From contig JARUPY010000087.1 of the NCBI GenBank assembly GCA_029817715.1, positions 372,001-436,000 on the forward strand: a stretch of DNA of 64,000 nt. Reading direction: 5' to 3'. Made by a program: the position numbers and the translations under genes. This DNA is from Melastoma dodecandrum. Taxonomy: Eukaryota; Streptophyta; Magnoliopsida; Myrtales; Melastomataceae. The notes beneath the pieces are model-generated. The model was not told the DNA's origin. It worked only from the letters and a program-made list of their open reading frames with translations, and searched no databases. Positions 44,551 through 56,215 of this stretch are shown one piece after another. The first letter of the stretch is position 1; the number at the start of each line of letters is the position of its first letter.

Positions 44551-45254
44551 TTTACGGGGAAACCCCTAGGACAACGAACGACTCGAAGAGTCAAAGTTTT
44601 GAAAATATCTGGGATAGATTGATCGATCAATGGTCCTGCAAACTCTATAGGTAACATAATCCCGTTACACTTTACCGGGTTGTCTCGGACGTCGAACTTG
44701 ATCAGATTATAATCCGAATAATCGAAGGTTTCCTCGATGTCATCATCCTCAGATTCCTTCTCTTTTTCCGTAGAAGGATCATCATGACGAACATCATCAT
44801 CTATTATAAAGATGTTATCACGAACAATTTCTCCTCCTTCTAACGTTGCAGGGTCGACGAACTTTCGTCGTTTCTCCTCTGCTCTCCTTCGACGTCTCTC
44901 TGTTCTTTTCCTACTACTCTTAGACGGAAGCGGAGACAATTGGTTATTCGCCTGTCTACACTCATCATCGTCAGAACGAGAAAAGTCAAGTCGACGTCGA
45001 CATGATCGATAGTATTCAGGATGTACCTGAACAAACTCTCCTTTGTGAGGATCATATCCTTGTACCTGCCCTTCCTCCTCTTTATGAAAAAAAATAGGCA
45101 TACAATATAATGAATTAGTCTCGATCATACCTTGAACTGGATTGTCGAACAGGATGATGTTGAACTTGTTCGCTGAAGACATGACAATCAACTTCTGCAG
45201 GTAATTGTACAAGCACAAATTGTACAGCTGAGAGATTAATATCTTGTTCCTCAT
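44466..45254 (-). pseudogene. Gypsy gag-protease linker, G2
   Basis: A 262-codon open frame rich in charged residues, with RKRTERRRRRAEEKRRKF, VRHDDPSTEKEKESEDDD and LIKFDVRDNPVKCNGIML. Comparable acidic and basic linkers occur between the gag zinc-finger part and the protease in plant gypsy elements (G3 has RRRAEEKRR-like text near 60780-60880). No enzyme motif is present. It overlaps the protease reading in another frame, so one shift is needed between them. Confidence 0.6.
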
Positions 45255-45369
45255 GATAGGACTGCATCGACGACATGTGTCAGGTTTCTCAAGAAACTGT
45301 GCTATAGGGGGTCCATCCCTGATGGCTTGTTCATTGAGGCGTGGAAGAGGTCACAGTCGATCCTTCACA

Positions 45370-46439
45370 TTACCCCTCTTGACAGTCACTGGACTTAGCA
45401 GAGAAATCCGCGTCGCCGTTGACCGTCAGTGGGGCCCCTTGTGCCTCGGGAGCAGAGGAATCCGTGTCGCTGTTGACCGTCAGTGGGGTAGCTTGTGCCT
45501 TAGGACAGCGAGGTGCTGCTTTTGCGTTCTGAACGACATGCCCCATATCAGGAAAGACCTTGTGAGCGTCAGGTGCGGATCCTCTCCCCCTAGGGTTTCG
45601 ATTGAACGCTTTCGAAGGCTCCTTGCGAGAAATCCCTATCGTAGCTTTCTCCACTGGTGTCAGATCGAACCAGTCTTCTATCTGGTGTGATTGGAGGAAC
45701 TTCTGGAAAGTGAAACACTTATCAGTGATATGAGTCTCATCCATATGCCACCAGCAAACTTCGTTCTTCAGCCTCGAAGCAGCTACTGGGCAAGAGACGA
45801 CCCCTTTGTCGAGAAGCCTCTTGAACAGCTTATTGACCACATAAGTTACTCCAGAAGCATTGGATTCCTGAAAAGCACGTCGAACAACATCAACCATGTT
45901 AATGTCGAATGTATGTACTTCACAATCAGTAAAAGGTTTTTGATCGACGAAGGATAGCTCTTCCGAAACCTTGAAACAGAGAATCTTCAACTCAATAAGA
46001 TCCTAAATTAAATGCCTAAAGGTCAAGCAATCACGAGTGGCGTGGGTAAAAGACCCATGCCATTTACAATAGCTTTTCTTCTTCTCCTTATTAGTCTGAG
46101 GGAGTCGATGGCCAGGTTTCAGCTTGATTCGATCTCGCTTGTGTAACTAATCGAAGATTTCGTCAGCCTTATCAATATCGAAAGAGTATTTTCTCTCTGC
46201 ATTCGACTTCTGAGATGCTTTCGCTTTGAAGTTTTTCTTCGGCAGAGGGTCACAAATAGTAGCTTCGCCTTTGATAAACTCAGCCATATCGACTTCCACA
46301 GGCATGGTTTCGACTTGATATGCCGTACGCTCCCTCGACAACCGACAACCCCATCTTCGCTGATCGATGTATTACAACTGAGTCGAGCTTTTCTGAATCG
46401 CTGCACGAAATCGCTGCAAGTTCTCCTGACTACCGTCAT
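45370..46439 (-). pseudogene. Gypsy gag C-terminal part with Cys-His cluster, G2
   Basis: 46119-46341 encodes VEVDMAEFIKGEATICDP and RKYSFDIDKADEIF. 45370-45990 encodes FVVNKLFKRLLDKGVVSCP-like text (VVNKLFKRLLDKGVVSCP), then CWWHMDETHITDKCFTFQKF, a Cys-His arrangement typical of this gag class. The corresponding G3 text is WHMDASHTTDRCHTFRKYF at 60046-60110. The tail is Pro- and Ala-rich and contains a short direct repeat (PLTVNSDTDSSAPEAQG, PLTVNGDADFSAK). Frame changes near 46130 and 45990 break it. Confidence 0.8.
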
Positions 46440-47541
46440 ATCTTAGCCAAGTCAACCAGAAAGATGGTCGAATCAAGTGTGGCGAAGGCCTGCATGAACT
46501 GCGTCTACATGTCGTACCAGTTCTGCACCGAGTTCGGTGGAAGTTGAATATACCAGGTAAATGCTGGACTAGTGAGCGAATTAGGAAAGAGTCAAAGCTT
46601 CCAGTAATCGTTGTTCGACGCTTCACCGGTCTGATGAGTAAATCGAGCTATGTGGTCCATCGGCATCATCTCATCTTCGCTAGAGAAATGAGTGAAATCA
46701 GGAATCTTGAAGCCCCTCGGATACGGATAATCTCGATTGATGAACTCAGGGTAGGGCGTCCTGTAGAGGTTGATATCTTCCCTACGCACCGCACCTGGGA
46801 CCATTTGTTCGACTACTCGGGCAATGATGTCCTTGTAGCCAACATGATCGACAAGTATGAGAGGGACTCTAGGGATTTCTCTTCCCAAATGATTCCTGTC
46901 AAGCTCTCTATCAAAGGTAGGAACCTCCCTGGGAATGTCACCGAAAGGGTTTCTCCTTGGGGGTTGACTTTCTACTTGCGGCTCACGAACAGGGTTGTCA
47001 ATAGTAGACCGTGTGTAATGACTCTCCCGTCGACGATGAGGAGGTGCATATGCCTGGGATCGATAATGATCATGTGCGTCATCCTCAAGATCGACGAAAT
47101 CACTATGACGATTGAATTGATCAGGGGTCACAAAGTCACTTCGATCATGAGAGACATAGCGTGACCTAGTTGGTTCAGCCCGTTGATATTCCTGTGTTGC
47201 AGGGGGAGGATCATGAGTGGTCTCGTGATCGAAACCCCTGAAGTTGTTTTTGCAACTCCAAAAAGTTCTCTTAATTTTTGGCCCGAATCTGCAGAAACAT
47301 ATCTAGAGAGACTACTTCTGGCGCATTCGGCAAAGTGTTCGGCACAGGGGGGTTTCCCACTCCTGCGTCTGAATATTTTGTTGTCCAAAATTCTGGGCAT
47401 TTTGTTGCCCCATATTCTGGGCATTTGTTGCCCATTTTGACGGTTCCGACCATTGTTGGCAGTTTGGTCCTGCACAGAATTGGCCTCCGAATCACCGTGA
47501 GTATCAGCCATTATGTTTGCCGCACTCCTAGTTGTTGGCAT
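46440..47541 (-). pseudogene. Gypsy gag N-terminal and core part, G2
   Basis: Starts at ATG 47539-47541 (MPTTRSAANIMADTHGDSEA), a Gln/Asn-rich leader, and continues through 46592-47131. That part holds IARVVEQMVPGAVRREDI, LYRTPYPEFINRDYPYPRG and FTHFSSEDEMMPMDHIARFT. These match G1 and G3 almost motif for motif. One frame change lies near 47130, and another near 46600, where the core continues as a broken FAATLDSTIFLVDLAKI-type segment. It would be the capsid part of the element. Confidence 0.85.
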
Positions 47542-47573
47542 ACCGTGCTAACAAACAAAACTTCACCTTCGGC

Positions 47574-47590
47574 TCCCACTGTGGTCGCCA
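47574..47590 (-). other. Primer-binding site of element G2
   Basis: Minus strand TGGCGACCACAGTGGGA, located five bases after the LTR end at 47596 and identical to that of G3. Confidence 0.8.
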
Positions 47591-47595
47591 AAACG

Positions 47596-48173
47596 TGTTC
47601 GCGTGGCAAAACGCGTCGCGATATATCGGGGACTCAAAGTGTTGAAAGTAAATGTGGTTGCCAATGAAAGTAAATGAAAGGAAGAACGAACAAAGATTCA
47701 CTAAGTGTAAAAGGAAAGACTTACAGTCATTGTACAATACTTGAAACGATGACGAACAGATAAGTTGACAATCAAGTAGCCATTTGGGGTCATGGAATGA
47801 TTGTCGTGTCTACAATAGATCGGGGCTGGCTTATTTATAAGGCACTAACTAATAACCGTCGCCCCGACGCACATTTACCACGTGGTGATTATCCTAAAAC
47901 TACTTATCGATTGACTACTACAATGACGCCACTATCAATGCTTCGAATACATCGGCTCAAAACGTTGAGGTCCCTTGTCGATACTGAAGGCGGTCGATGG
48001 AACTCTATCTTCGATCACGCTGTCCGTCGATAAGCACTCCCTTGGCCCGTTCTAGCATCGATCCTTATCCTGGCGGATACCTCTGTCGATTTTCTCAATG
48101 TCCACCAAAGCCCATCGCTGGAGGCCTAAAATTTGATTTACTATGTAAATAACCGGATAGCAAATTTACCACA
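47596..48173 (-). repeat. LTR of element G2 (578 bp)
   Basis: Minus strand begins TGTGGTAAATTTGCTATCCG at 48173 and ends CACGCGAACA at 47596. A TATA box (TATAAATAAGCC) is at 47832-47839. The length is almost the same as that inferred for G3 (577 bp). Confidence 0.7.
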
Positions 48174-48299
48174 AAAAATTACCCACCTAGTAACTCAACT
48201 ACATGTACATATTGAAGATCACAAAAGTTACTAAAATAGCTAGATATTAATTTTATCCATTGTAGGAATTATCTAGAATGTTGACGAAGGAGTTGATCC

Positions 48300-49800
48300 C
48301 AACACTCACCATGAATACCGTTTTTCTCTTTTTATCGTACCATACTATGCTTGAAACTCCTTGAGTTTTTAAAGGTTAAGTTTTTTTGTAAAGATATTGG
48401 CTCTTTTGATTTTCCATTCTAATATATTATAGCTTGAACTCTCCTTGCAGCATATTTTCTCTTAAGAAGTGGCAGCGTACTTCCACATGTCTGAAACTTG
48501 CAAGGAACACCGAACTTTCAACTAGCTAGATATTTGAACGATTGTCGCATAATAAATGTGTTATATAGTCAACTTGATGATGAAAGTCTCTCATTTATTG
48601 CATTAGCTAAATAGTTGCTTACCTACAGTTGTAGTAGCTCTATAGTCTGCTTCTGTCGTTGAGAGGAATATTGTTAGATGTGAGGATTGCTACACCACGA
48701 TATAGCTCCTCCTACTATATTAAAGACAAATTCCATAGTGGACCTTCAAATATCACGATCACCAACATATTACGCATTATAGTATCCAACCAGTTTGCAA
48801 TCCCCTTTGCCCTCATTGGAAATCTCGTAATTCAGTGTATCATTTGTATATCTCAATATTAGTCGGACTGATTCGAGATGATGCTTCTTTAGAGCTTGCA
48901 TAAACTTGCTTTCAAGTCCGATACTGTATGATGTATGAGTAAGATATATTAGACTCCTTACCAGCTGACGGTACACTATTGGCTCCTTAAGATATTTGCC
49001 TTCATTCACACTGAACTTGGTGTTTAATCGATGGATGTCATTATCAGCTTGCCCTTCAACATTCTATAGTTCTTCAACACCTCCTTTGCGTATTTCTCTT
49101 GGCATAAGAACAAGCCTTCTAGAACTCATTCGACTTCTAGCCTAAGGAAGTGTTTTAATTCTCTGAAATCCTTCATGTGAAAATGCACAGAGAGATTCTT
49201 CTTGATATGTTTGATCTCAATGTTGTCATTTCATGTGATGATGAGATCATCCACATACATGAACATCATTGCGATCTCCTCTGAACTTTAACAAATATGC
49301 TTGAATTTGATATTGCGAGAGTATACTCTAGAGTAGGAATTCTACAATTTTCTCATACCAAGCCCTTGGTGATTGCTTCAACCCGTACAAAGCTTTCCTC
49401 AACTTGCAGACATGGTTAAGATGATTCTTGTTGGAAAATCCCTATGATCGCTCTATGTAGATAGCTAGGTCGAGCTCTCCATAAAGGAATACATTCTTCA
49501 TATCCATCTGCCAAAGTTTCCAAGACTTACATGCAAGTAGAGCAAGTAGAACTCTGATAGTTCTTATCTTCGCAACTGGATTGAAGGTTTCATTGTAGTC
49601 CAAACTATAACGTTGTGAGAATCCTCGAGCGACAAGACGAGCCTTGTATCTTTCTACCGAACCGTCTGGATGAGTTTTCTCCTTATAGATCCACTTATAG
49701 GATATAGGTTTAACCTCGTCATGTTTAGGTATCGAGTCTCAATTTTGATTTTCTTCTAAAGTTTGGATCTCTCTATCAACGCCTCTTACCATACCTTGTG
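48300..49800 (-). pseudogene. Ty1/copia reverse transcriptase and RNase H remnant (element C3)
   Basis: Minus-strand pieces, read across stops, follow the copia order: VKPISYKWIYKEKTHPDGS then RYKARLVARGFSQRYSLDY and NPVAKIRTIRVLLAL (about 49550-49720), LRKALYGLKQSPRAWYEKI (about 49345-49405), then near 49240 the site of YVDD, now decayed. At 48770-49009 EPIVYRQLVRSLIYLTHTS and HLESVRLILRYTNDTL mark the region between reverse transcriptase and RNase H. The copy carries many stops and has no LTRs that I can assign. It is unrelated in sequence detail to C1. Confidence 0.8.
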
Positions 49801-50959
49801 CTTTGCTTTGACGCAGATTGGCACCAGTCTGCTTCGACCGAAGTCAGTCTGATGAGACGGTACTCCGTCTGCTTTGACTAAGATCTGTCTACTTTGGTTG
49901 AGGTCCGTCTACATCGATTGAGGTATGTCGAATGGAATGGTCGAATATCAATGCGTTCATAATCGACTAAGGACCAACAACAATTCATTCTTTCAATAGT
50001 GGTTACTAGTAGTTATTTAAATTTAGACATGGGTTGACAGTTGCTCGTAGTCTACTTCTATAAATAGAAATTAGTTTGTAATAAGAAAAACAACGACAAT
50101 TACTTGTATTCAAACTAGACATTTTGATTATCTTCATTTACTCTCATTTTCTTTTTCGTCTTTATGTCTTTGTGTCTGTATCGTAACTCAAGTTTAATAT
50201 CTCGATGAAAATAAATCCTTTGTTCAATCGGTTCATCTTTGCCACAATTTACTTTTCTTGAACCTGGTAGGTTCATTACATTAGGATCGCGACATGTTAC
50301 AATCTCCGTTGACAACAGTCGTATAAGATGAAATCGAGTTTTTGAAATGTGACATATTTGTTAAGGATTTGCCTTTTTAAGCATAATTTAAAAATAAAAC
50401 ATATTCATCGGTTTTCAACATCCTAAAAACAGCTTAACAAAATTATATTATTGAAATTTTGAAATATAAACATGTATTATGAAAATAATTTTGTGAATGA
50501 GTATATACTTAAAAATTGACGGGTAAGGCTAATATTCCGCAAGTTCGTACTCAAGTTTATTATATTTAGGAAAGTTCGTATTTGAAATTCGTTTCGTTCC
50601 GAAAAATTCGTATCCAAATTCATTTCGTTTCGGAAAGTTTTTATCGCATATTCATTTTGTTCTGGAAATTTCTTAACCTAAGTTATTTTCTTTTAATAAA
50701 GTTCGAACCCTAAGTCATTTTATTCAGAAAAATTTATATAACAAATTTGTTGCTTCGGAAAAGATCGTGCCGTTGCTACTTTTGGAACGAAATTGGGATA
50801 CAATTCACATCGGTTTACCACTTAACTATTTCGCGGTTGAACTTACACCGTATCTTCCGTACCATCCCCAAAACTGACTAGTTTTCGTCACCCAACACTC
50901 GTCTTTTTTGTTCCGCGGGAGGGGAGGATGGGTATATATTAGTAAAAGGACGAGAGAAT
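49801..50959. other. Repeat-rich, no gene; possible LTR fragment
   Basis: At 49815-49925 the words GTCTGCTTTGAC and GTCTACTTTGG recur. A TATA-like box TATAAATAGAAATTAG at 50059-50066, followed about 220 bp later by AACCTGGTAGGTTCATTACA, resembles the promoter and 3' end of an LTR, perhaps a solo LTR on the plus strand. Boundaries are unclear. From 50570 to 50760 the phrase AAAGTTCGTATY recurs. Confidence 0.35.
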
Positions 50960-52407
50960 GGGAAGCGGCTAACGGTACATGCACGTAACCGTTACGTTGT
51001 TTACTAAATTCGACCAAAATTTTAGTAATTTTTACTAAAAACCGACTTTGTTTAGTAAAATGATTAGTAAATTACCAAAAAACATTAGTAATTGGTTACT
51101 AATTTTTTACTGTTTGACCATTCGAAAAGTTACTAAACTAGGTTTAGTAAATCGGCGGAAAAATTTACTAAACTTTTTAGTAACAGATTACTAAAAATAA
51201 CGGTGATTTGACAGTTTTTTTAGTAATCGTTACTAAAATTTCACTGTTCAACTTTAGTAATCGGTTTCTAAAAAGTTTAGTAATTTTTTCGCCGATTTAC
51301 TAAACCTAGCTTAGTAACTTTTCGAAGGGTCAAACAGTGAAAAATTAGTAACAGTTACTAATTTTTTGTAGTAAAATTTGTAATACTAGTAATTTTCCAA
51401 GTAGGACGTTCGGAGATTTTAGTAATGATTTACTAATTTTGTAAGAAAAATTAGTAAATTACTGTGTAACATAGTAAAGTCGTTAGTAAATTACTAAATT
51501 TTTATGTTTTTTCGTAATCGTTTACTACCTTTTGAACAAAATTCAGTAGTCGATTACTAAAATTTTTAGTAATTTACTGAACTGAACAGTACATTCCGAA
51601 CCTAAAACTGAACCTGTTTTCAATGTGAAATTACCATTTTACCCCTGCGATAAATTACAAATTCGTTTACGAATTTTCAGTCCGAACCTAAAACCGAACC
51701 TATTTATAATTTTGCCGTAGGGATAAAATTGTAATTTCACACTGAAAGTAGGTTTGGTTTTATGTTCGAAATGTACTGTCCTATTTAGTAAATTACTAAA
51801 AAGTTTAGTAATCGATTACTAAATTTCGTTCAAAAAATAGCAAACAATTACGAAAAAAAAGGACGACCTTAGTAATTTATTAACACTTTATTATGTTACA
51901 CAGTAATTTCCTAATTTTTCTTACAAAATTAGTAAATCATTAATAAAAATCTCCTGACGGTCTACTTGAAAAATTACTAGTATTACAAATTTTACTACAA
52001 AAAATTAGTAACCGTTACTAATTTTTCACTGTTTGACCATTCGAAAGTTACTAAATTAGGTTTAGTAAATCGGCGGAAAAAATTACTAAAATTTTTAGTA
52101 ACCGATTACTAAAGTTGAACAGTGAAATTTTAGTAACGATTACTAAAAAAAACTGTCAAATCACCGTTATTTTTAGTAATCGGTTACTAAAAAGTTTAGT
52201 AAATTTTTCCGCAGATTTACTAAACTTAATTTAGTAATTTTCCTAATGGTCAAACCGTGAAAAATTAGTAACAAATTACTAATATTTTTTAGTAATTTAT
52301 TAACGATTTTACTATAAAAAATCGATTTTTAATAAAAATTACTAAAATTTTGGTCGAATTTAGTAAACAAAATAACGGTTACATGCACGTACCGTTAGGC
52401 GCTTCCC
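50960..52407. mobile_element. Foldback element, 1.45-kb near-complete inverted repeat
   Basis: The two ends are inverted copies: GGGAAGCGGCTAACGGTACA at the left, and on the opposite strand at the right GGGAAGCGCCTAACGGTACG. Pairing continues inward through GTTTACTAAATTCGACC and CAAAATTTTAGTAATTTTTA and on to a centre near 51690 (CGAACCTAAAACYGAACC on each side). The arms themselves are made largely of TTTAGTAA and its complement TTACTAAA. The unpaired loop is below about 100 bp. There is no open frame, so the element is non-autonomous. Flanks AGAATG occur outside both ends, which may be a remnant target duplication. Confidence 0.85.
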
Positions 52408-52416
52408 TGAAGAATG

Positions 52417-52424
52417 TATATAAG
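52417..52424 (+). promoter_or_regulatory. TATA box of UFM1
   Basis: TATATAAG lies 72 bp before the ATG and only 10 bp from the edge of the foldback element. A start site near 52448 and a 5' leader of about 48 bases are inferred. Confidence 0.6.
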
Positions 52425-52495
52425 AGAAGGGTCGGGGATTGATAATTTGTTGTTAATAAAAATAAACACATAATTTTTAAAGGAAGCGGAGGGAG

Positions 52496-55400
52496 ATGGC
52501 CACCGCAGGCGGAGGGAAGGTGTCGTTCAAGGTCACCCTCACTTCCGACCCCAAGCTTCCCTTCAAAGTGTAGTGACATCCTTTCCCCCTACAATCTTTT
52601 CCGATTGTTTGCTCTCCGCTCATTTTCTGTTCGCTGTTTCGATTGGGTTTAGGTTTAGCGTTCCGGAAGCGGCTCCTTTCACCGCTGTCCTAAAATTCGC
52701 GGCCGAGGAATTCAAGGTCCCTCCCCAAACCAGCGCCATCATCACCAACGGTGGGTTTGGCTCCCAATTTGCACGCGTTCCCTTTAGTTTGGATCTGTTG
52801 ATTACTGTTCGATGGCGTTGAGGTTTAGGAAATTAGTGATTCATCCCCGCTGTTTGGTGTGGGTCGGTTACTGTGTCCATTCATGTGTCCAGTCAGGTGC
52901 ATGCTTTTCTTGAAATGAAATCGATGCATTTCTTTCATGGATAGGAGGACGGGATTGACCATCCTAATTGATGCTTGAATCTGCTAACAATATCGGGTAG
53001 CGATTTTCACATCTTCAGCTACTTGTTGATTATGGTCATCTGGATGATCTCAAACCTTGTGCTTTAGATGACCATTTGAGATAAGTTTGTTCTCAGTAGC
53101 TTTTTCCTAAAGCTGCCGTTTCATCTCATTTCTGTGGATAATAAGGGTGTAGATTTGAGCATATCATGATTTGATAAGTGAATAAGATTGATTGTCTTTT
53201 GAAGTTGATGGACATGCATAGAGGTATGGTTCATTTATCAGCTGAAGAAGCTACAGTTAAAAACTAATTACTGGAGAGGATGCATCGGCCTGGTTATCTA
53301 GATTTGTGGTTCCATGCTGAGAATATATCTAGTGGTGTCCTTCAGTTTTTGCAGTTTGCTTTAATCGGTTGTTTTGTTGTCTGTGGGAGCAACATAAATA
53401 TGTGTTTTAAATTTAAAAGATTGTCTTGGCATCTTTGCCAGTTTGGAGCACTGAACCTTCAAACCGTTCCTGGCTTTAAAAATTCTTATTTTTCGTTATC
53501 TGATTTAATACTTTCGGCTAAGTTAGCTTACTAGAATTTTTGGCCACTCTAAATTGTTAAAACTCCTAATATATTATTAGTAGAATCGTGCACAAAGCAT
53601 TCCTGCGGTTCTCTGGAAGGAATATCACTTGGGGTTGTCATCTTCACATTGTCTATGAGCTGAATTCAATTGAAGCTGTCACTTTGTTGGAGAATAGAGT
53701 TCGTTCTTCCTACTGTATGATTGATTGAGAGGATTTTTTTTTGGTGAAGGACGACAATCAATTAATTTTCCCTTTCAATCTTGTGTTTTCTTCTGGGAAT
53801 TACTATGGCCTTCACAGAATTAAATTTTGATGGCAACAGTTCTAGTGCTGCTTCTTGTGCGTTATTGTTGTTGTTGCTAGTCTCGTTCTCAATGACAACA
53901 TTCACCTTTCATTGTTGCTTGTCTTCTGTGTTCTTTACATGATTAGAGATAGTGTGATTTGGATATTACATTTATATTACATGTTGTTACAACCTTGAAA
54001 TCCCTCAATTGGTCCTATATGCTATGCTCATGATTAATTTGTGTAACAAACGGGTGAAGTTGTCTTCACAGATTGTTGATTGTTAAACAGGTAGAAGACT
54101 CAGGACAAAAATTATCCATCTTCTCTCCCTTATTTAAGATTAGCAGAGGAAGGGGTGAAAGGCAGTGGGAGTTGTTTGGTCAGGCAGTCCAACTAGGTTA
54201 AGTTAACTTCCATTTTTATTTTATTTGAGGGAGAGGACAAAAGAAAATGTCAGTGGGAGGAGGGCAGATAGTTGGTTAACATTGCCGAGGAGTGCGCAGC
54301 TGGGGCAAAGCTGGCATTTGTATCATGGATGAGGTGATTTCGACCAGGACTGATGTACACCACATAACATTCAAAGACATGGTTGCCATTGTTGCTTCTG
54401 CTTAGGGAATGAAGTGGCTCAAACATTTAACTACTCTAATTAGCTTTTAAGGAAGTGAAGCCTGGTATGATTTTAAAGAGGATGTATTATCACATATGCT
54501 TTGTTCATTGGGCTTATGTATTGTTATTGTCAACCAAATTGAACAGGGTATTCTTCTAGGGCAGCTTTTGGTGTTGGACTTTATAAAAAGGGAGAGGACC
54601 CTTATAGTGGATTTTTATGAAAGGAAATGTTTCTGATCCTGACGACAAGCTCTGTGACTACGGAATAGAGACTTGTTGCTGTTACAATGAGAGTATAGAA
54701 CATTGAATTGTTGGGATAAAGCATCTAAAATTTCCAAAGCATCATGCCACCAGCCCGTCCCTTTCTCATTCATTGATCTGGGCGTGTTAGGTATTAGGGT
54801 TTGTGTGTGGGTGGCTAGTATAATGTTTTGGATACAAGTAATACCCCATGAGGAAGTATTAGATTACCTTCCTGTCATAGTGGTTTAATGTTCGTCTTGC
54901 ACAATGAACAAAAAGCTTTGTTGTGATTGAATTGTTTGTTTTAGTAGGTCTGCCATGTTTAATGTGAATTCGATGGATGTTTTGACTTGTTGTATCTTCA
55001 TTTTTGGCTGGTAGTTGTGTCCTGCATGAGAAGTGACCTAACGTCCCCACAACCTGATACTCATATCTTCAAGGACATTTTCTGTGCCTATCCTTTGGAT
55101 TTCTTTCTGCGCAGAGGGAGGTTCCAAGGAGCTCATCCCACTTTGCAGTTTTCTCTTTCATGTTTGCTGCTTGGTTTATACTGTTCTATTTATTAGTATT
55201 CGTCCCTTGAATTTGTACATGAATAGAACTTTATGGACTTTACTTAATTCATGCAGATGGAGTTGGAATTAATCCTCAGCAAAGTGCTGGTATGATTTCC
55301 TAGCCTTTACGCAGTCCTAACAATAATGTGCCGTATTCAAAAACTTGAATCATCTACTTTTTCCTTTTCTTTTCTTTTCTTTTACTCTTTTTGTTTCTCT

Positions 55401-56215
55401 ATTGTTAGAGAGGCTTTGACAGAGCCATAAAGTTGCTTCTTCAATTAATGTTGGTCATGGGTTTGCAACATGAAAGCATTTTCTTTGTAAATATTTATAC
55501 TTTCATGTTGTGTACATGTACTCTCTATCTTTCTCGTACGACATAGTAAGCAAGCAGATTTTGTTTTTTCAGGTTGCACATTTTCCTTCTTTCTTTCACT
55601 TGGAACAGTTATTTACTGCCAAGTTGAGATGAAAGGGACTGGTATTGTATGTCTCGTTTGGTATTCTTATGAGTTTGAGGACACATCTTGACCTAGTATT
55701 GAACTTGCATGACTTTCCTTGCTGATTATTGAAATACCTATAATTATAGGGGATACCTTGGATTAGGCCGTGCCATATTTAATATACATAAGCCTCGTCC
55801 TTTTTGGTTGATGTTGCCTTTCGAAATTGTGTTCCTACGAGGATTAATGAAATATTTTTTGTGTCACATTATTTAATATGGGTAATGGCTTCTTCTGATC
55901 TTTTCTGGCAAATTGGCCGATCATACGGGGATGTCTTTTAGCATGATCCCCTAGGATTATTGTGGATTAGTTATTGTCTAATTGGAGTGTATGTATCCTT
56001 TCACATGGCTTTTATATGATATTCACTTATTTTAATTTATAGAGAAACTTTTTGTTTTCCCTTTTGTGATTTCGGCTACTGACATCAGTGCCTGCCCTTA
56101 TTTCACAGGAAATGTCTTCTTGAAACATGGGTCGGAGCTTCGACTTATTCCTCGTGACCGTGTCGGAAGTTATGTAAACCATGTCCGTTTATCACGACTT
56201 ATTTGTCCTAGATAA
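52496..56215 (+). CDS. UFM1: Ubiquitin-fold modifier 1 (UFM1)
   Basis: Small ubiquitin-like protein that is attached to lysines of target proteins (in other eukaryotes mainly ribosomal protein uL24 at the ER) by UBA5, UFC1 and UFL1. Four exons join in frame: 52496-52569, 52653-52750, 55257-55289 and 56109-56215, all with GT-AG introns. Intron 2 is about 2.5 kb. The product has 103 residues: [20 protein letters not shown], then [40 protein letters not shown] and [17 protein letters not shown]. The conserved Gly88 is the residue that becomes the C-terminus after processing. Human and most plant precursors have only about two more residues. Here 15 follow (starting SYVNHV, ending ICPR) before the TAA at 56213-56215. 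The start ATG is the only one in frame near the TATA box. No break was seen in the core. Confidence 0.93.
52751..55256 (+). other. UFM1 intron 2 (2.5 kb)
   Basis: Starts GTGGGTTTGG and ends TTCATGCAG. It is T-rich with no coding signal. Short open frames inside (53280-53534, 54703-54888, 54987-55272) show no known motif. Confidence 0.7.

Larger units (their letters stand above)
43842..48173 (-). mobile_element. Tat-like Ty3/gypsy element, 5' half (element G2)
   Basis: Minus strand order is LTR (48173-47596), primer-binding site, gag, zinc-finger region, protease and linker. It stops at 43842, before reverse transcriptase. Gag is homologous to G1 and G3. Confidence 0.85.

Noticed and set aside
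46544..47164. 206-codon plus-strand frame
   Set aside because: Antisense shadow of the G2 gag, which matches the gag proteins of G1 and G3.
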